The position numbers and the translations under genes were made by a program. Below are positions 44,081 through 52,971 of a DNA stretch of 64,000 nucleotides, piece by piece. Position 1 is the first letter of the stretch. Each line of letters begins with the position of its first letter. The notes below the pieces were generated by a model, which was given only the letters and a program-made list of their open reading frames with translations, was not told the origin of the DNA and did no database searches. Source of the DNA: CAYOOP01 sp964405685 (GTDB lineage Bacteria; Pseudomonadota; Alphaproteobacteria; Rickettsiales; SXRF01); the NCBI GenBank assembly GCA_964405685.1, contig CAYOOP010000002.1, positions 186,001-250,000 on the forward strand, in the 5' to 3' direction.

Positions 44081-45100
44081 ATGAGAGCCACCGATACGGA
44101 CATTACCGCCAAAGGCGCCATGGAAGCCAGCCTTGTTTTTAAGAACAACGCACTACTCCCTGTTTTATATGGCGAAAATGACTCTCACTTAGAGAAAATC
44201 GAGAAGAAATTTAACGTCAGCGCCAATTCGCGCGGCAACACGCTTGCGCTTTCGGGTTCCAACGCCGACGTCGCCGCCAGCCGCAGCGTCCTAGAAGCCC
44301 TCTATAATCAACTGGAGCTCGGCTTCGACGTCGGCCCGCAACAAGTAGACGCCGCCATTCGCATGGCCGCCCGCACCGCCGAAGGCGAACGCCACGGGGA
44401 CGATCTGATCATCAAAACCCTGAAAAAATACATCCGCCCTTATTCCAAAACCCAGGCGCAATACATCGCCGCCCTCCAAAATCACGACCTGGTTTTCGCC
44501 CTCGGGCCTGCGGGTACGGGGAAAACCTATCTCGCCGTCGCCATGGCGGTTGCTATGTTCATGTCCCGCCGCGTCGAACGCATCATCCTCTCGCGCCCCG
44601 CCGTCGAAGCCGGTGAAAAACTGGGCTTCCTTCCCGGCGACTTGAAAGAAAAAATCGATCCGTACTTACGTCCACTTTACGACGCACTCTACGATATGCT
44701 CCCCGCCGAAAAAGTTGTACGCTTTTTCGAAACCGGCGAAATCGAAGTGGCACCGCTTGCCTTCATGCGCGGCCGCACGCTGGCCAACGCCTTCGTCATT
44801 TTAGACGAAAGTCAGAACACCACGCCTACACAAATGAAAATGTTCCTCACCCGCTTAGGCGAAAATTCCCGCATGGTGGTCACCGGCGACCCCTCACAGG
44901 TCGATTTGCCGCGCGACGTTAAATCCGGCCTCACGGATGCGGTACGCAAACTCGAGCAAATCCCAGAAATCGCTTGTATCCGATTCACGGACGTGGACGT
45001 GGTGCGCCACCCGCTAGCGGCAAAAGTAGTCCAGGCGTATGACGAGTGGGACCGAAAAAAGAAAACCAACGGCAATGGCACAAATAATCCAAATACCTGA
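44081..45100 (+). CDS. PhoH family ATPase
   Basis: 339 residues. An N-terminal KH-like segment (EKKFNVSANSRGNTLALSG) is followed by the P-loop ATPase, with Walker A ALGPAGTGKTYLAV and Walker B AFVILDESQNTTPTQMKMFL, and SRMVVTGDPSQVDLP. Such proteins act in RNA metabolism and are usually upstream of ybeY, as here. The C-terminus overlaps the ybeY start by 26 bp. The promoter may give a leaderless mRNA. Confidence 0.93.
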   Translation: MRATDTDITAKGAMEASLVFKNNALLPVLYGENDSHLEKIEKKFNVSANSRGNTLALSGSNADVAASRSVLEALYNQLELGFDVGPQQVDAAIRMAARTAEGERHGDDLIIKTLKKYIRPYSKTQAQYIAALQNHDLVFALGPAGTGKTYLAVAMAVAMFMSRRVERIILSRPAVEAGEKLGFLPGDLKEKIDPYLRPLYDALYDMLPAEKVVRFFETGEIEVAPLAFMRGRTLANAFVILDESQNTTPTQMKMFLTRLGENSRMVVTGDPSQVDLPRDVKSGLTDAVRKLEQIPEIACIRFTDVDVVRHPLAAKVVQAYDEWDRKKKTNGNGTNNPNT

Positions 45101-45623
45101 TACATGGCGGGTCATCAACCGCGCCATTAAAGCCACCCAAGCCTATCTCAACCTCGACGGCTCTCGCACTTTGTCCATCCTCCTATGCGACGACAAGGAG
45201 ATGAAAAAACTCAACCACGATTTTCGCGGCAAAAACACCCCCACCAACGTGCTTTCCTTCCCAACCGAAAACTCCCTCCCCCACAGGGGGAGGGGTGGGG
45301 AGGGGGCAGGCTTGCACGGCTCAAAAAGGGCGACTGCAGAATCGAAAAAGCAGAGCAAGTCAGCCCCCCTCCTAACCTCCCCCCTGCGGGGTGAGGAACT
45401 TCAACATTTAGGCGACATCGCCATCTCGTTAGAAACCATCACCCGCGAAGCCAGCGAGCAAAATAAACCGCTCGCGCATCACTTAAGCCACATGGTCGTC
45501 CACGGTATTTTGCATTTGCTAGGCCACGATCATGAAAACGATACCGAAGCAGACATGATGGAATCTATAGAAATCAATATCTTAGCAAAACTCGGTGTTG
45601 ACAATCCTTACACCGTGCCGTAG
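45075..45623 (+). CDS. ybeY: rRNA maturation endoribonuclease YbeY
   Basis: A zinc-dependent endoribonuclease in 16S rRNA 3'-end maturation. The zinc motif is HMVVHGILHLLGHDHEND, and LNHDFRGKNTPTNVLSFP is conserved. The ATG at 45075 gives 182 residues. About 42 residues (66-108), between LSFPTEN and HLGDIA, are encoded by a dispersed palindromic element (45272-45396), making it longer than the usual 150-160. Translation overlaps phoH. Confidence 0.94.
   Translation: MAQIIQIPDTWRVINRAIKATQAYLNLDGSRTLSILLCDDKEMKKLNHDFRGKNTPTNVLSFPTENSLPHRGRGGEGAGLHGSKRATAESKKQSKSAPLLTSPLRGEELQHLGDIAISLETITREASEQNKPLAHHLSHMVVHGILHLLGHDHENDTEADMMESIEINILAKLGVDNPYTVP
45272..45396. repeat. In-frame palindromic element inside ybeY (large CCCCCTCC family)
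   Basis: About 125 bp. The left arm CTCCCTCCCCCACAGGG and GGGGAGGGGGCAGGCTTGC are matched by the right arm GCCCCCCTCCTAACCTCC and CTGCGGGGTGAGG. It is the same family as the element in putA at 47145-47268 (GGTTGGGGAGGGGGC, GGCTTGC; GCCCCCCTCCTAGCCTCC). The plus-strand orientation is the same, but the two genes are on opposite strands. Confidence 0.85.
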
Positions 45624-45653
45624 ACTTATCGCTTAAACCTGAATTTGGCGACT

Positions 45654-46559
45654 ATGAGCAACAAGGCCTTGAACGAGAAACCCATCCCCGAACCTGAAAA
45701 TGAGGACGAGAAGAAACCCTCCGTACTAAAATCCATCATGGATGGGGTGATGGGAATTTTTGAAGAAAAATCGCCCGATCCCTCACTCAAAGAAGCGATC
45801 GAAGAAGTGATCGAAGAACACGAAGAAGAAGGCGAAACACCGCTTTCTGTCCAGGAAAAAGTCATGCTGCACAACGTGCTCTCCTTCGCGGACGTCACAG
45901 TGGCAGACATCATGGTCCCCCGCGCCGACATCATCGCCGTCGCAAGTGGTATTTCGCTCGAAGACGTAAAAGCCCACATCATCCGCGAACGCCACACGCG
46001 CATCCCCGTCTATAACAAAACACTCGATCAGGTGGAGGGCTTCCTCCACATCAAAGACCTCTTCGCCATGATCGCCGAAGACCAACCCTATAACCTCAAA
46101 AAAGTCCTCCGACCGATGATTTTCGTGCCACCCTCCATGTTCATTCAAGACCTCTTGATCAAGATGCGCCGCTTGGGTAGCCACATGGCAATCGTGGTGG
46201 ATGAATACGGCGGTACGGACGGTCTCGTTACCCTGGAAGACGTCGTTGAAGAACTCGTCGGCGACATTCAAGACGAGCACGACGAAGAAGATTCCATGCC
46301 CGCCCTCAAACGCATCTCCGATCATATCATCGAGGCGGATGCACGCGTGCGCATCGAACGCCTGGAGCGCGAACTAGGCCTCAACCTCATGAGCCAAACC
46401 GACGGCGAAGATGATTTCGAAACCTTAGGCGGCCTCATTTTCTTCCTCGTCAGCCGCATCCCCGCCAAAGGCGAAAAAATCACCCACGAATCCGGCATCG
46501 AATTCGAAATCCTAGATGCCGATCCCCGCAGCATTCAACGCGTGCGGATTAAAGTATAA
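45654..46559 (+). CDS. CBS-domain hemolysin-like protein (CorC/HlyC type)
   Basis: 301 residues. The acidic N-terminal third is followed by two CBS domains (ADIMVPRADIIAVASGISLE, then MRRLGSHMAIVVDEYGGTDG) and a C-terminal CorC_HlyC transporter-associated domain (TLGGLIFFLVSRIPAKGEKI). Proteins of this type are associated with Mg2+/Co2+ efflux and follow ybeY in many genomes. It lacks the DUF21 membrane domain, as CorC does. A TTG at 45645 is an alternative start. Confidence 0.9.
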   Translation: MSNKALNEKPIPEPENEDEKKPSVLKSIMDGVMGIFEEKSPDPSLKEAIEEVIEEHEEEGETPLSVQEKVMLHNVLSFADVTVADIMVPRADIIAVASGISLEDVKAHIIRERHTRIPVYNKTLDQVEGFLHIKDLFAMIAEDQPYNLKKVLRPMIFVPPSMFIQDLLIKMRRLGSHMAIVVDEYGGTDGLVTLEDVVEELVGDIQDEHDEEDSMPALKRISDHIIEADARVRIERLERELGLNLMSQTDGEDDFETLGGLIFFLVSRIPAKGEKITHESGIEFEILDADPRSIQRVRIKV

Positions 46560-46588
46560 TCGCCATCCCCGCGGCTTGTCTCGCCGTA

Positions 46589-46676
46589 GCTTCGCCAAGG
46601 CGGAAGGCGGGATCCATTCGCGATAAATATAATGGATACTTTGCGAATAGACTCCCGCCTTCCGCCTTGGCGAAGC
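46589..46676. repeat. Long intergenic palindrome with 24-bp perfect arms
   Basis: The left arm 46589-46612 begins GCTTCGCCAAGGCGG and is exactly complementary to 46653-46676; an inner ATTCGC/GCGAAT pair adds to the stem. It lies between the convergent corC-like and putA genes. The rest of the spacer (46560-46588 and 46677-46739) contains only GC-rich short repeats. Confidence 0.9.
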
Positions 46677-46739
46677 CATGCCGTGCCGTGTGCAATATCA
46701 CGGACGCCGCCGGCGTAGCCAGGTCGCGGGAGTGACGTG

Positions 46740-49700
46740 TTATTTCGTCAACAACCCCACATTCCCACCAATCGCCGCCGTATTCACAGTTGCCGCGCGC
46801 TCTGTCAAAAACCGCAATAAATAATGTGGCCCGCCGGCTTTAAAGCCAGTGCCGGATAAACCCTCACCGCCGAACGGCTGCACGCCCACTGTTGCGCCGA
46901 TCATGCTGCGGTTAACGTACATATTTCCGGCCTTCACGCGTGAGAGAGAAAAATCTACATGCGCATCAATCCGGCTGTGAATACCAAAGGTGAGTCCGTA
47001 ACCAGTCGAATTAATCGCATCGGCAATTTTCTCCAACTCACCCGCCTTAAACCGTACCACATGCAGCACCGGCCCAAACACTTCATCTTTAAGTTCTCGA
47101 ATATCTTTAATCTCAAACGCATGTGGCACCACGAAATGAAAAACTCTCGCCCCCGCAGGGCCCGACGCGGAGCAGCGTCGAGGGTTGGGGAGGGGGCTGG
47201 CTTGCTCAATACTTTGCGATTGTGCCGTGAATGCCCCCCTCCTAGCCTCCCCCCTGTGGGGGGAGGGACTGGCCCCAATCAACTTCGCTGTTTTTTTCAT
47301 CTGTTCAATATGCGCAAGCAATTTGCCTTGCGCTTCTGCATCAATCACCGGCGGCACATCCGTTGAAAGCGATGCCGGATCTCCGACTTCCAATTCCTTC
47401 ATCGCATCTGCAAGAAGCGCAATAAAATCATCCGCAATATCCTCTTGCACATAACACACGCGCAGCGCCGAACACCGCTGCCCTGCGCTGCCAAACGCCG
47501 AAAGCATCACATCATCCAGCGCATGTTCCAGCAGCGCCGAACTATCAATCACCATGCAATTTTGCCCACCCGTCTCCGCAATCAACGGTACCATCGCCCC
47601 CGATTTTTGCGCCAATGCTTGATTGATGCTACGCGCCACTTCCGTCGACCCCGTAAACACCACACCTGAAATATCCGGGCGTTTCACCAGCTCCGCGCCC
47701 ACCGCACCATCGCCAATAACAAGTTCCAATTGTTCCCGCGGCACGCCCGCTTCGTATAAAGTCTCTACTGCCATTTGCGCGATTTTTGGTGTCTGTTCTG
47801 CAGGTTTTGCAATTACTTTATTTCCTGTCGCCAATGCTGCTGCTATTTGCCCCATGAATATAGCGAGTGGAAAGTTCCACGGGCTGATACACACAAAGGT
47901 TCCGCGCGGGTGAAGCGTTAGCACATTGCTTTCGCCGGTAGGAGAGGTGAGCGTCTGCGGTTGCATTAAGCGCGCCGCCTCTGCCGCATAATACCGGCAG
48001 AAATCCACCGCCTCACGTACCTCCGCCAATGCGTCCGCCCATGTTTTTTTACCTTCCTCGATGAGTAGCAGCATGAGGTCTGCGCGGCGGGTTTCGAGGA
48101 GGGCGGCGGCACGGTTTAGGGTGTCATTGCGAGAGGCCCTGGCCTCGAAGCAATCCATCTTTCCCAATCGCAATTTCTGGATTGCTTCGGCCTTAAGGCC
48201 TCGTAATGACAATTCGTACGCATTCCCAAAGTCAAATCCGCTGGAATTCTTCCGATGCGGCGCATAGATCGAAACCGGCAGAGGAATGTTCCCCCCGCTT
48301 GCGGGGGGATTCAGGGGGGAATGGCTGGACAACGAAGATTCCCCCTCGTACTCCTCCGCAAGCGGGGGAGATAAAATTTGGAGAGGGTCCGAAAGCAGAC
48401 TTGATACATCCGCGTCTTCATCCATCAACGCATGTACGAAAGACGTATTCGCTCCATTCTCAAGCAGCCGGCGAATGAGATACGCCAGCAAATCCTTATG
48501 CGCACCAATCGGTGCATAAATGCGCGATTTGACGTGTGAAAGCGCCAGATCATGCAACTGTTCACCCATGCCATGCAATCGCTGAGTTTCGAATTTTGAT
48601 GTTGGCACTTTCAAATACTTCGCAAGCGTAAGCACCGTTGCAAGTGTCCGTGCATTATGCGTGGCAAACTGCGCCGTTAGGTTTTCGCTCTTCAGCAATT
48701 TCGCCGCGCATACCAAATACGAAACATCGGTGTGTGCCTTGTGTGTAAACACAGGATATGAAGGTAAACCCTGCACCTGAGCCGTTTTAATTTCCGAATC
48801 CCAATACGCACCTTTGACGAGTCGCACGGAGATGTTACACCCCGTTTTTTTGGCCTGCGCCTCCAACCAGTCAATCATAGCAGTAGCGCGTTTGTTATAC
48901 GCCTGCACCACAAACCCAAGGCCATTCCAACCTGCAAGCGTTGATTCTCGCAACACAGAAGCAAACAAATGCAATTCCATATCCAGCCGTGTGGATTCCT
49001 CGGCATCCAGCGACACCATCACATTGGCCGTTTTCGCCGCTTCCAATATTTTCATTAAGCGTGGCTTGAGTTCGCTCATCACTCGCTCGAATTTCGTCAA
49101 TCGATAATGCGGCGAGAGCGCCGAGAGCTTCACCGAAATACTCGCACCCGCTTGTGATTTTATTTTATCAATCGCATGTAAATACCCTTGTAAATACGCT
49201 TCCGCCTGCCTGTTCGTACGCGCACCTTCACCTAGTACATCGTAGGAAAATGTATAACCCTTTGCAAGAAAACGTTTCGAATTTTCGAGCGCTTCTTCTA
49301 CCGTCTCGCCCAGTACAAATTGGCTGCCGATAAACCGCATTGCGGCTTTAATTGCTTCACGAATCACCGGTTCGCCCATGCGCGCGACCGCTTGCTTTAG
49401 CTTACCCAACAACCCATCACTGGATTTCAAGACCGTGCCGGTTGCAAGCAACGCCCAAGAACTTGCATTTACCCAGAAGGATTCACTCTGGCCTAAATGC
49501 TCCCGCCAATTTGCATCCCCCAGCTTGTCACGAATCAACGCCTCGGCGGTTTCATCGTCCGGAATTCTAAGCAACGCCTCGGCCAGGCACATGAGTGCTA
49601 CACCTTCTTCCGTCTCCAAACCATATTCCTGCAAAAACCCTTCAATGCCTGCGCCGGCACCTTCCGCACGAATTGCCTCCACCCATGGTTTTGCGAGCGC

Positions 49701-49820
49701 GATAATCTCCGCATTCAATTGTTTATAAGGCTCCGCTTCTTGCAGCAGCCGCGCCATCACCGCACGTTCATCATCAAACGCGTGCTTGCTCAACTCTAAA
49801 ATGTCAGGATCAAACTGCAT
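46740..49820 (-). CDS. putA: Bifunctional proline dehydrogenase / L-glutamate gamma-semialdehyde dehydrogenase
   Basis: Degrades proline to glutamate. The N-terminal proline dehydrogenase barrel spans about residues 90-440 (VRLVKGAYWDSEIKTAQ, QFATHNARTL, GMGEQLHD); the P5C dehydrogenase is C-terminal (WNFPLAIFMGQIAAALATGN, IAETGGQNCMVID, catalytic GQRCSALRVCYV). There is no N-terminal DNA-binding domain. The ATG at 49820 overlaps the ETF-QO stop (TGATG). Three different palindromic elements add residues at about 482-512, 537-566 and 851-892; the first two lie in the interdomain linker. It is 1026 residues long. Confidence 0.96.
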   Translation of the reverse strand: MQFDPDILELSKHAFDDERAVMARLLQEAEPYKQLNAEIIALAKPWVEAIRAEGAGAGIEGFLQEYGLETEEGVALMCLAEALLRIPDDETAEALIRDKLGDANWREHLGQSESFWVNASSWALLATGTVLKSSDGLLGKLKQAVARMGEPVIREAIKAAMRFIGSQFVLGETVEEALENSKRFLAKGYTFSYDVLGEGARTNRQAEAYLQGYLHAIDKIKSQAGASISVKLSALSPHYRLTKFERVMSELKPRLMKILEAAKTANVMVSLDAEESTRLDMELHLFASVLRESTLAGWNGLGFVVQAYNKRATAMIDWLEAQAKKTGCNISVRLVKGAYWDSEIKTAQVQGLPSYPVFTHKAHTDVSYLVCAAKLLKSENLTAQFATHNARTLATVLTLAKYLKVPTSKFETQRLHGMGEQLHDLALSHVKSRIYAPIGAHKDLLAYLIRRLLENGANTSFVHALMDEDADVSSLLSDPLQILSPPLAEEYEGESSLSSHSPLNPPASGGNIPLPVSIYAPHRKNSSGFDFGNAYELSLRGLKAEAIQKLRLGKMDCFEARASRNDTLNRAAALLETRRADLMLLLIEEGKKTWADALAEVREAVDFCRYYAAEAARLMQPQTLTSPTGESNVLTLHPRGTFVCISPWNFPLAIFMGQIAAALATGNKVIAKPAEQTPKIAQMAVETLYEAGVPREQLELVIGDGAVGAELVKRPDISGVVFTGSTEVARSINQALAQKSGAMVPLIAETGGQNCMVIDSSALLEHALDDVMLSAFGSAGQRCSALRVCYVQEDIADDFIALLADAMKELEVGDPASLSTDVPPVIDAEAQGKLLAHIEQMKKTAKLIGASPSPHRGEARRGAFTAQSQSIEQASPLPNPRRCSASGPAGARVFHFVVPHAFEIKDIRELKDEVFGPVLHVVRFKAGELEKIADAINSTGYGLTFGIHSRIDAHVDFSLSRVKAGNMYVNRSMIGATVGVQPFGGEGLSGTGFKAGGPHYLLRFLTERAATVNTAAIGGNVGLLTK
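47145..47268. repeat. In-frame palindromic element inside putA (large CCCCCTCC family)
   Basis: The same family as 45272-45396 in ybeY. It is open in the putA frame as residues about 851-892 (SPHRGEARRGAFTAQSQSIE) near the C-terminus of the P5C dehydrogenase domain. Confidence 0.85.
48123..48210. repeat. In-frame palindromic element inside putA (CATTGCGAG family)
   Basis: GTCATTGCGAGAGG ... GAAGCAATCC ... GGATTGCTTCGG ... CCTCGTAATGAC. The same family as the element in the dsbD signal peptide (10674-10757). It encodes residues about 537-566 (LRGLKAEAIQKLRLGKMDCF). Confidence 0.85.
48286..48376. repeat. In-frame palindromic element inside putA (CCCCCCGCTTGCGGGGGG family)
   Basis: 37 bases from 48288 match, with one difference, the reverse complement of 61075-61111 upstream of rpmI. 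It encodes residues about 482-512 (EEYEGESSLSSHSPLNPPAS). Confidence 0.85.
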
Positions 49821-51397
49821 CACATGCCCACGTAATTCGGCCCGCCGCCACCTTCGGGCGCAATCCATAGAATATTTTGCGTTGGGTCTTTAATGTCGCA
49901 GGTTTTGCAATGCACGCAGTTTTGGGCGTTGATGTGAAGCTTGCCTTCACGAAATTCATACACACCCGCCGGGCAATAGCGCTGCTCCGGCCCATCAAAT
50001 TGCGGCAGGTTGTAGCCTTCCGGAATATTCACATCTTTCAGTGTCAGATGACACGGCTGGTCTTCCTCGTGATTCGTGCCGCTTAAATACACTGAACTCA
50101 TACGGTCAAACGTGAGCACGCCGTCCGGCGCGGGATAGGTGATTTTCTTGCCGCCTTGTTTTAAACATAAATGGTCTGGCTTTTTGTGTTGTAGCGTAAA
50201 GGGCAGGCGGCCTGCAAATAGCGTATCCACCGCTGAAAGCACCAACCCTCCAAATAACCCAAAATGGAAATAGGGCCGAATATTGCGCACTTTGTGCAGC
50301 TCACGAAACATCTTCGACCCACGAATACTCACATTCACCTGCGGAATATCATCCCCCACCTTCATCGCATCTGCAACCGCTTCCGCCGCCAGCATGCCGC
50401 TTTCAATCGCATTATGAATGCCCTTGATTTTCGGCACATTGAGGAACCCGGCCGCGCACCCAATCAACGCACCACCTGCAAACGAAAGGGTAGGGATGGA
50501 TTGCACACCACCTTCATTCAGCGCCCGTGCGCCGTAAGAAACCCGTTTTCCGCCCTTCAGCATCTTCGCAATGAGCGGGTGAGTTTTGAACCGCTGGAAT
50601 TCTTCAAAGGGGTCAAGCTGCGGATTTTCATAATCCAACCCCACCACCAGCCCGAGCGCAATTTGATTGTTGGATTTATGATACACAAACGAACCGCCAT
50701 AGGTTTTATTATCCAGCGGCCACCCAACTGTATGCACCACTTTGCCGGCTTCCGCCTGCGGCACTTCCCACACTTCCTTGATGCCAAGCGCATACGTCTG
50801 AAACTGGCCAGGTTTGCGCAACCGCAATGTTTCAATAACTCGCTCGCTCACATGCCCGCGCGCACCTTCGGCAAACAGCGTATATTTTGCGCGAATCTCA
50901 ATCCCCGCCTGGTAGCTGGCCTTGTGCGACCCATCCTTGGCAACACCCATATCGCCAGTAACAATACCTTTTACGTGTTCGTCCTCAATAATGGCTGATT
51001 GCGCTGCAAACCCCGTAAAAATCTGCACGCCCAGCGCCTCTGCCTGCGCACCAAGCCAGCTGACTAACTCACCCAGTGAAATAATATAATTTCCATGGTT
51101 TTTCATCTGCGGCGGGGTAGGGAGCTTGAAGGCCTTTTTCCGCGTCAGAAAATAAAAACTATCGCTAGTGGCTGCTTGCGTTATAGGCGCGCCGCGCTCT
51201 TTCCAATCCGGAATTAATTTGGTGAGAGAATGTGGCTCCAGCACCGCGCCGGAAAGCGTATGCGCCCCCAAGCTTGCCGCCTTTTCCAGCACGCATATAT
51301 TGGTGATGCCCAGCTGCGCCAGCCGAATTGCCGCAGCCAGCCCCGCCGGGCCCGCCCCAACGATGCATACATCAAATTCTAGTATTTCACGTTGCAT
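49820..51397 (-). CDS. Electron transfer flavoprotein-ubiquinone oxidoreductase
   Basis: Passes electrons from reduced ETF to ubiquinone at the inner membrane. The FAD site is DVCIVGAGPAGLAAAIRLAQ. The quinone-binding membrane surface region and GARALNEGG follow. The C-terminal 4Fe-4S cluster has cysteines CPAGVYEF and INAQNCVHCKTCDIKDP. It is 525 residues long. The ATG at 51397 is used; a GTG at 51409 is in frame. The gene is coupled to putA, consistent with amino-acid oxidation feeding the quinone pool. Confidence 0.95.
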   Translation of the reverse strand: MQREILEFDVCIVGAGPAGLAAAIRLAQLGITNICVLEKAASLGAHTLSGAVLEPHSLTKLIPDWKERGAPITQAATSDSFYFLTRKKAFKLPTPPQMKNHGNYIISLGELVSWLGAQAEALGVQIFTGFAAQSAIIEDEHVKGIVTGDMGVAKDGSHKASYQAGIEIRAKYTLFAEGARGHVSERVIETLRLRKPGQFQTYALGIKEVWEVPQAEAGKVVHTVGWPLDNKTYGGSFVYHKSNNQIALGLVVGLDYENPQLDPFEEFQRFKTHPLIAKMLKGGKRVSYGARALNEGGVQSIPTLSFAGGALIGCAAGFLNVPKIKGIHNAIESGMLAAEAVADAMKVGDDIPQVNVSIRGSKMFRELHKVRNIRPYFHFGLFGGLVLSAVDTLFAGRLPFTLQHKKPDHLCLKQGGKKITYPAPDGVLTFDRMSSVYLSGTNHEEDQPCHLTLKDVNIPEGYNLPQFDGPEQRYCPAGVYEFREGKLHINAQNCVHCKTCDIKDPTQNILWIAPEGGGGPNYVGM

Positions 51398-51445
51398 AAT
51401 AAGGCTCACCCTATCTTTTAAATAGTTAATATATAGTAAATTAGC

Positions 51446-51474
51446 TTGACTATTTAGTGGTCAGAACGTATGCT
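51446..51474 (+). promoter_or_regulatory. Sigma-70-type promoter of the 51509 gene
   Basis: -35 TTGACT (51446-51451), 17-bp spacer, -10 TATGCT (51469-51474). An ATG at 51470 lies inside the -10 and so cannot be the start of the transcript's coding region. Confidence 0.65.
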
Positions 51475-51508
51475 GCCCGGGTCATCACATTTCATGCAAA
51501 GAGGGTCT

Positions 51509-52201
51509 GTGACCGAAACTCCTACCGAAAAACCGAACACCCTACAACTGGACCAACTACCCAAAGGAACGGTTATTCGCGTTGGAGGGGCGCCGGAAGC
51601 GGTTCAGGCGCGGCCAAACAATCGCGAAAACAGCGAAGCTCTTGGTCGACACACCATTCCGCTTATTACCGCCGGCGTTGGAGGAATAGGAGCAATGGAG
51701 GGCGGTAGGGCCGTAGCCGAGTACCAGATTAACAAGATGTTGCTCCCTTTTGATACCAAAGTAGCAGAGGCCACCGTAAAAGAAATTCGTGATCTTGGTC
51801 TTTCGGGAGGGTTCGCGTCTACCTCATCTGTCGCAACAGACGGGTCTGGTATTGCAGGCGGCATCATCAAAGAGCGCAACTACCTTCGCATGCTACAACA
51901 ACCAGAAAATGCATTTGCCCGTTTTGTGCATAACATTGGCGGACGTAGAGCCATCACCGGTGCAATTAGTCTTGCTGCTGGCACTGTTGGCGCATTGGCC
52001 GGATGGTTGATGTTTGCAGGGATGTTTGCGGGCAAGAAAAAGGATGATCAATCTGGAGTATCGCCTGTTTCACAAGACGCTGTGATTGCAAATCATGCCG
52101 GAGCTTCTCATACAGAACAGCTTGCCGCACAAAACAAGGAATCGTGGCAGCAGCGTGTTGAAAATGGTAGTCAGCCAGTTGCCGTCGCGCCTGTGAAATA
52201 G
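51509..52201 (+). CDS. Hypothetical membrane protein, 230 residues
   Basis: Not recognised. The GTG at 51509 is chosen over an ATG at 51470 (inside the promoter) and one at 51494 because AAGAGGG lies just upstream. An N-terminal Pro/Thr-rich region precedes a glycine-rich segment (IPLITAGVGGIGAMEGGRA), a central charged helix, and a membrane segment near residues 150-175 (AAGTVGALAGWLMFAGMF). A Ser/Gln-rich tail is at the C-terminus. It is divergent from ETF-QO. Confidence 0.75.
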   Translation: MTETPTEKPNTLQLDQLPKGTVIRVGGAPEAVQARPNNRENSEALGRHTIPLITAGVGGIGAMEGGRAVAEYQINKMLLPFDTKVAEATVKEIRDLGLSGGFASTSSVATDGSGIAGGIIKERNYLRMLQQPENAFARFVHNIGGRRAITGAISLAAGTVGALAGWLMFAGMFAGKKKDDQSGVSPVSQDAVIANHAGASHTEQLAAQNKESWQQRVENGSQPVAVAPVK

Positions 52202-52208
52202 TACCAGT

Positions 52209-52517
52209 CTATTGAGACAAAGGAATACGTTGTTTGCCCTTTTCGAGCACAACATGGTAGCCATACGCGCCCACAAATTTCAGGAAATTGCTGAGCTTCA
52301 TATCTTCCTGCACCCCAGAACGCAAATTTTGTACTACGGTTTTTGAAAGGCCAAGCTCACTCGCAAGTGTACGGATGGATTTGTCGTCCTCCGCCATGAG
52401 CGCAAGGACAATTTCCGAAAGAAGCAGCTCTTTATATTCTTTTTCAAATGCGGCTTTTAACTTTGGGTTTTGCATCCAGCGGTCAAATGATGACATGGGC
52501 TTTTTAGTGCGAGGCAT
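52209..52517 (-). CDS. HigA/XRE-type antitoxin
   Basis: 102 residues with a Cro/C1-type helix-turn-helix (DKSIRTLASELGLSKTVVQN). A family pattern known from antitoxins of HigBA/RelE pairs is visible (MSNFLKF-like KLSNFLKFVGAYGYHVVLEK). The ATG at 52517 overlaps the last codons of the preceding toxin gene, as in HigBA order. The toxin is frameshifted, so this gene may be a lone regulator. Confidence 0.88.
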   Translation of the reverse strand: MPRTKKPMSSFDRWMQNPKLKAAFEKEYKELLLSEIVLALMAEDDKSIRTLASELGLSKTVVQNLRSGVQEDMKLSNFLKFVGAYGYHVVLEKGKQRIPLSQ

Positions 52518-52910
52518 AATATGTTCCTTTCTGTGTCCGAAGTTCGTAGTCTGTTTTGCAGGTTATGGCTTTTTCTCGTTCTTGAGGGGGCAATTTGTCT
52601 TGCTTCTTTATAAACGCGTTTGTGATGATGATTTTACCACCAGCGAAGAAGAATGAAAGGAACCGATGCGGTTTCGGTTTCAAGGCGTATATCTTATTGC
52701 CCTCATAGCGGAATTCTGTTCGTTTCTTATAACCCCACTATCTCCTATAACCTTCAATAGCGTCATGAGTTTTGATATGTCTTTCTCTTCAAGGCCATTT
52801 GCATACTCAAGTGCTTGTGATCGCCCATTCTCATCAAAATACCATTCCACAGTGAATTTCTCACCCTTGTACGCTATGTACTCAGAAAAGGCTTTGTTGT
52901 TCATGCTCAT
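52504..52910 (-). pseudogene. HigB/Gp49-like toxin gene with a frameshift
   Basis: The N-terminal half reads in one frame (GEKFTVEWYFDENGRSQALE, then LKVIGDSGVIRNEQ). The C-terminal half continues in another frame (FRYEGNKIYALKPKPHRFLS, then GGKIIITNAFIKKQDKLPPQ) and stops at 52504 within the antitoxin start. Joining the two gives a complete RelE/HigB-like toxin of about 135 residues. The break lies near 52715-52725. One lost or gained base would explain it. It may be a true pseudogene or a sequencing error. An ATG at 52904 is an alternative start. Confidence 0.8.
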
Positions 52911-52971
52911 AAATGTACCACTAAACTGACACGTTTGCAATAGAAGAAATTACCGCCTATGCTACCACCCC

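Noticed and set aside
46955..48519. Several open frames of 70-135 codons antisense to or overlapping putA
   Set aside because: They arise from the putA frame and from GC-rich repeat elements; their sequences show no protein-like motifs.
51470..51508. Upstream ATG start for the 51509 gene
   Set aside because: It lies within the -10 box of the only good promoter; the GTG at 51509 has a proper binding site.
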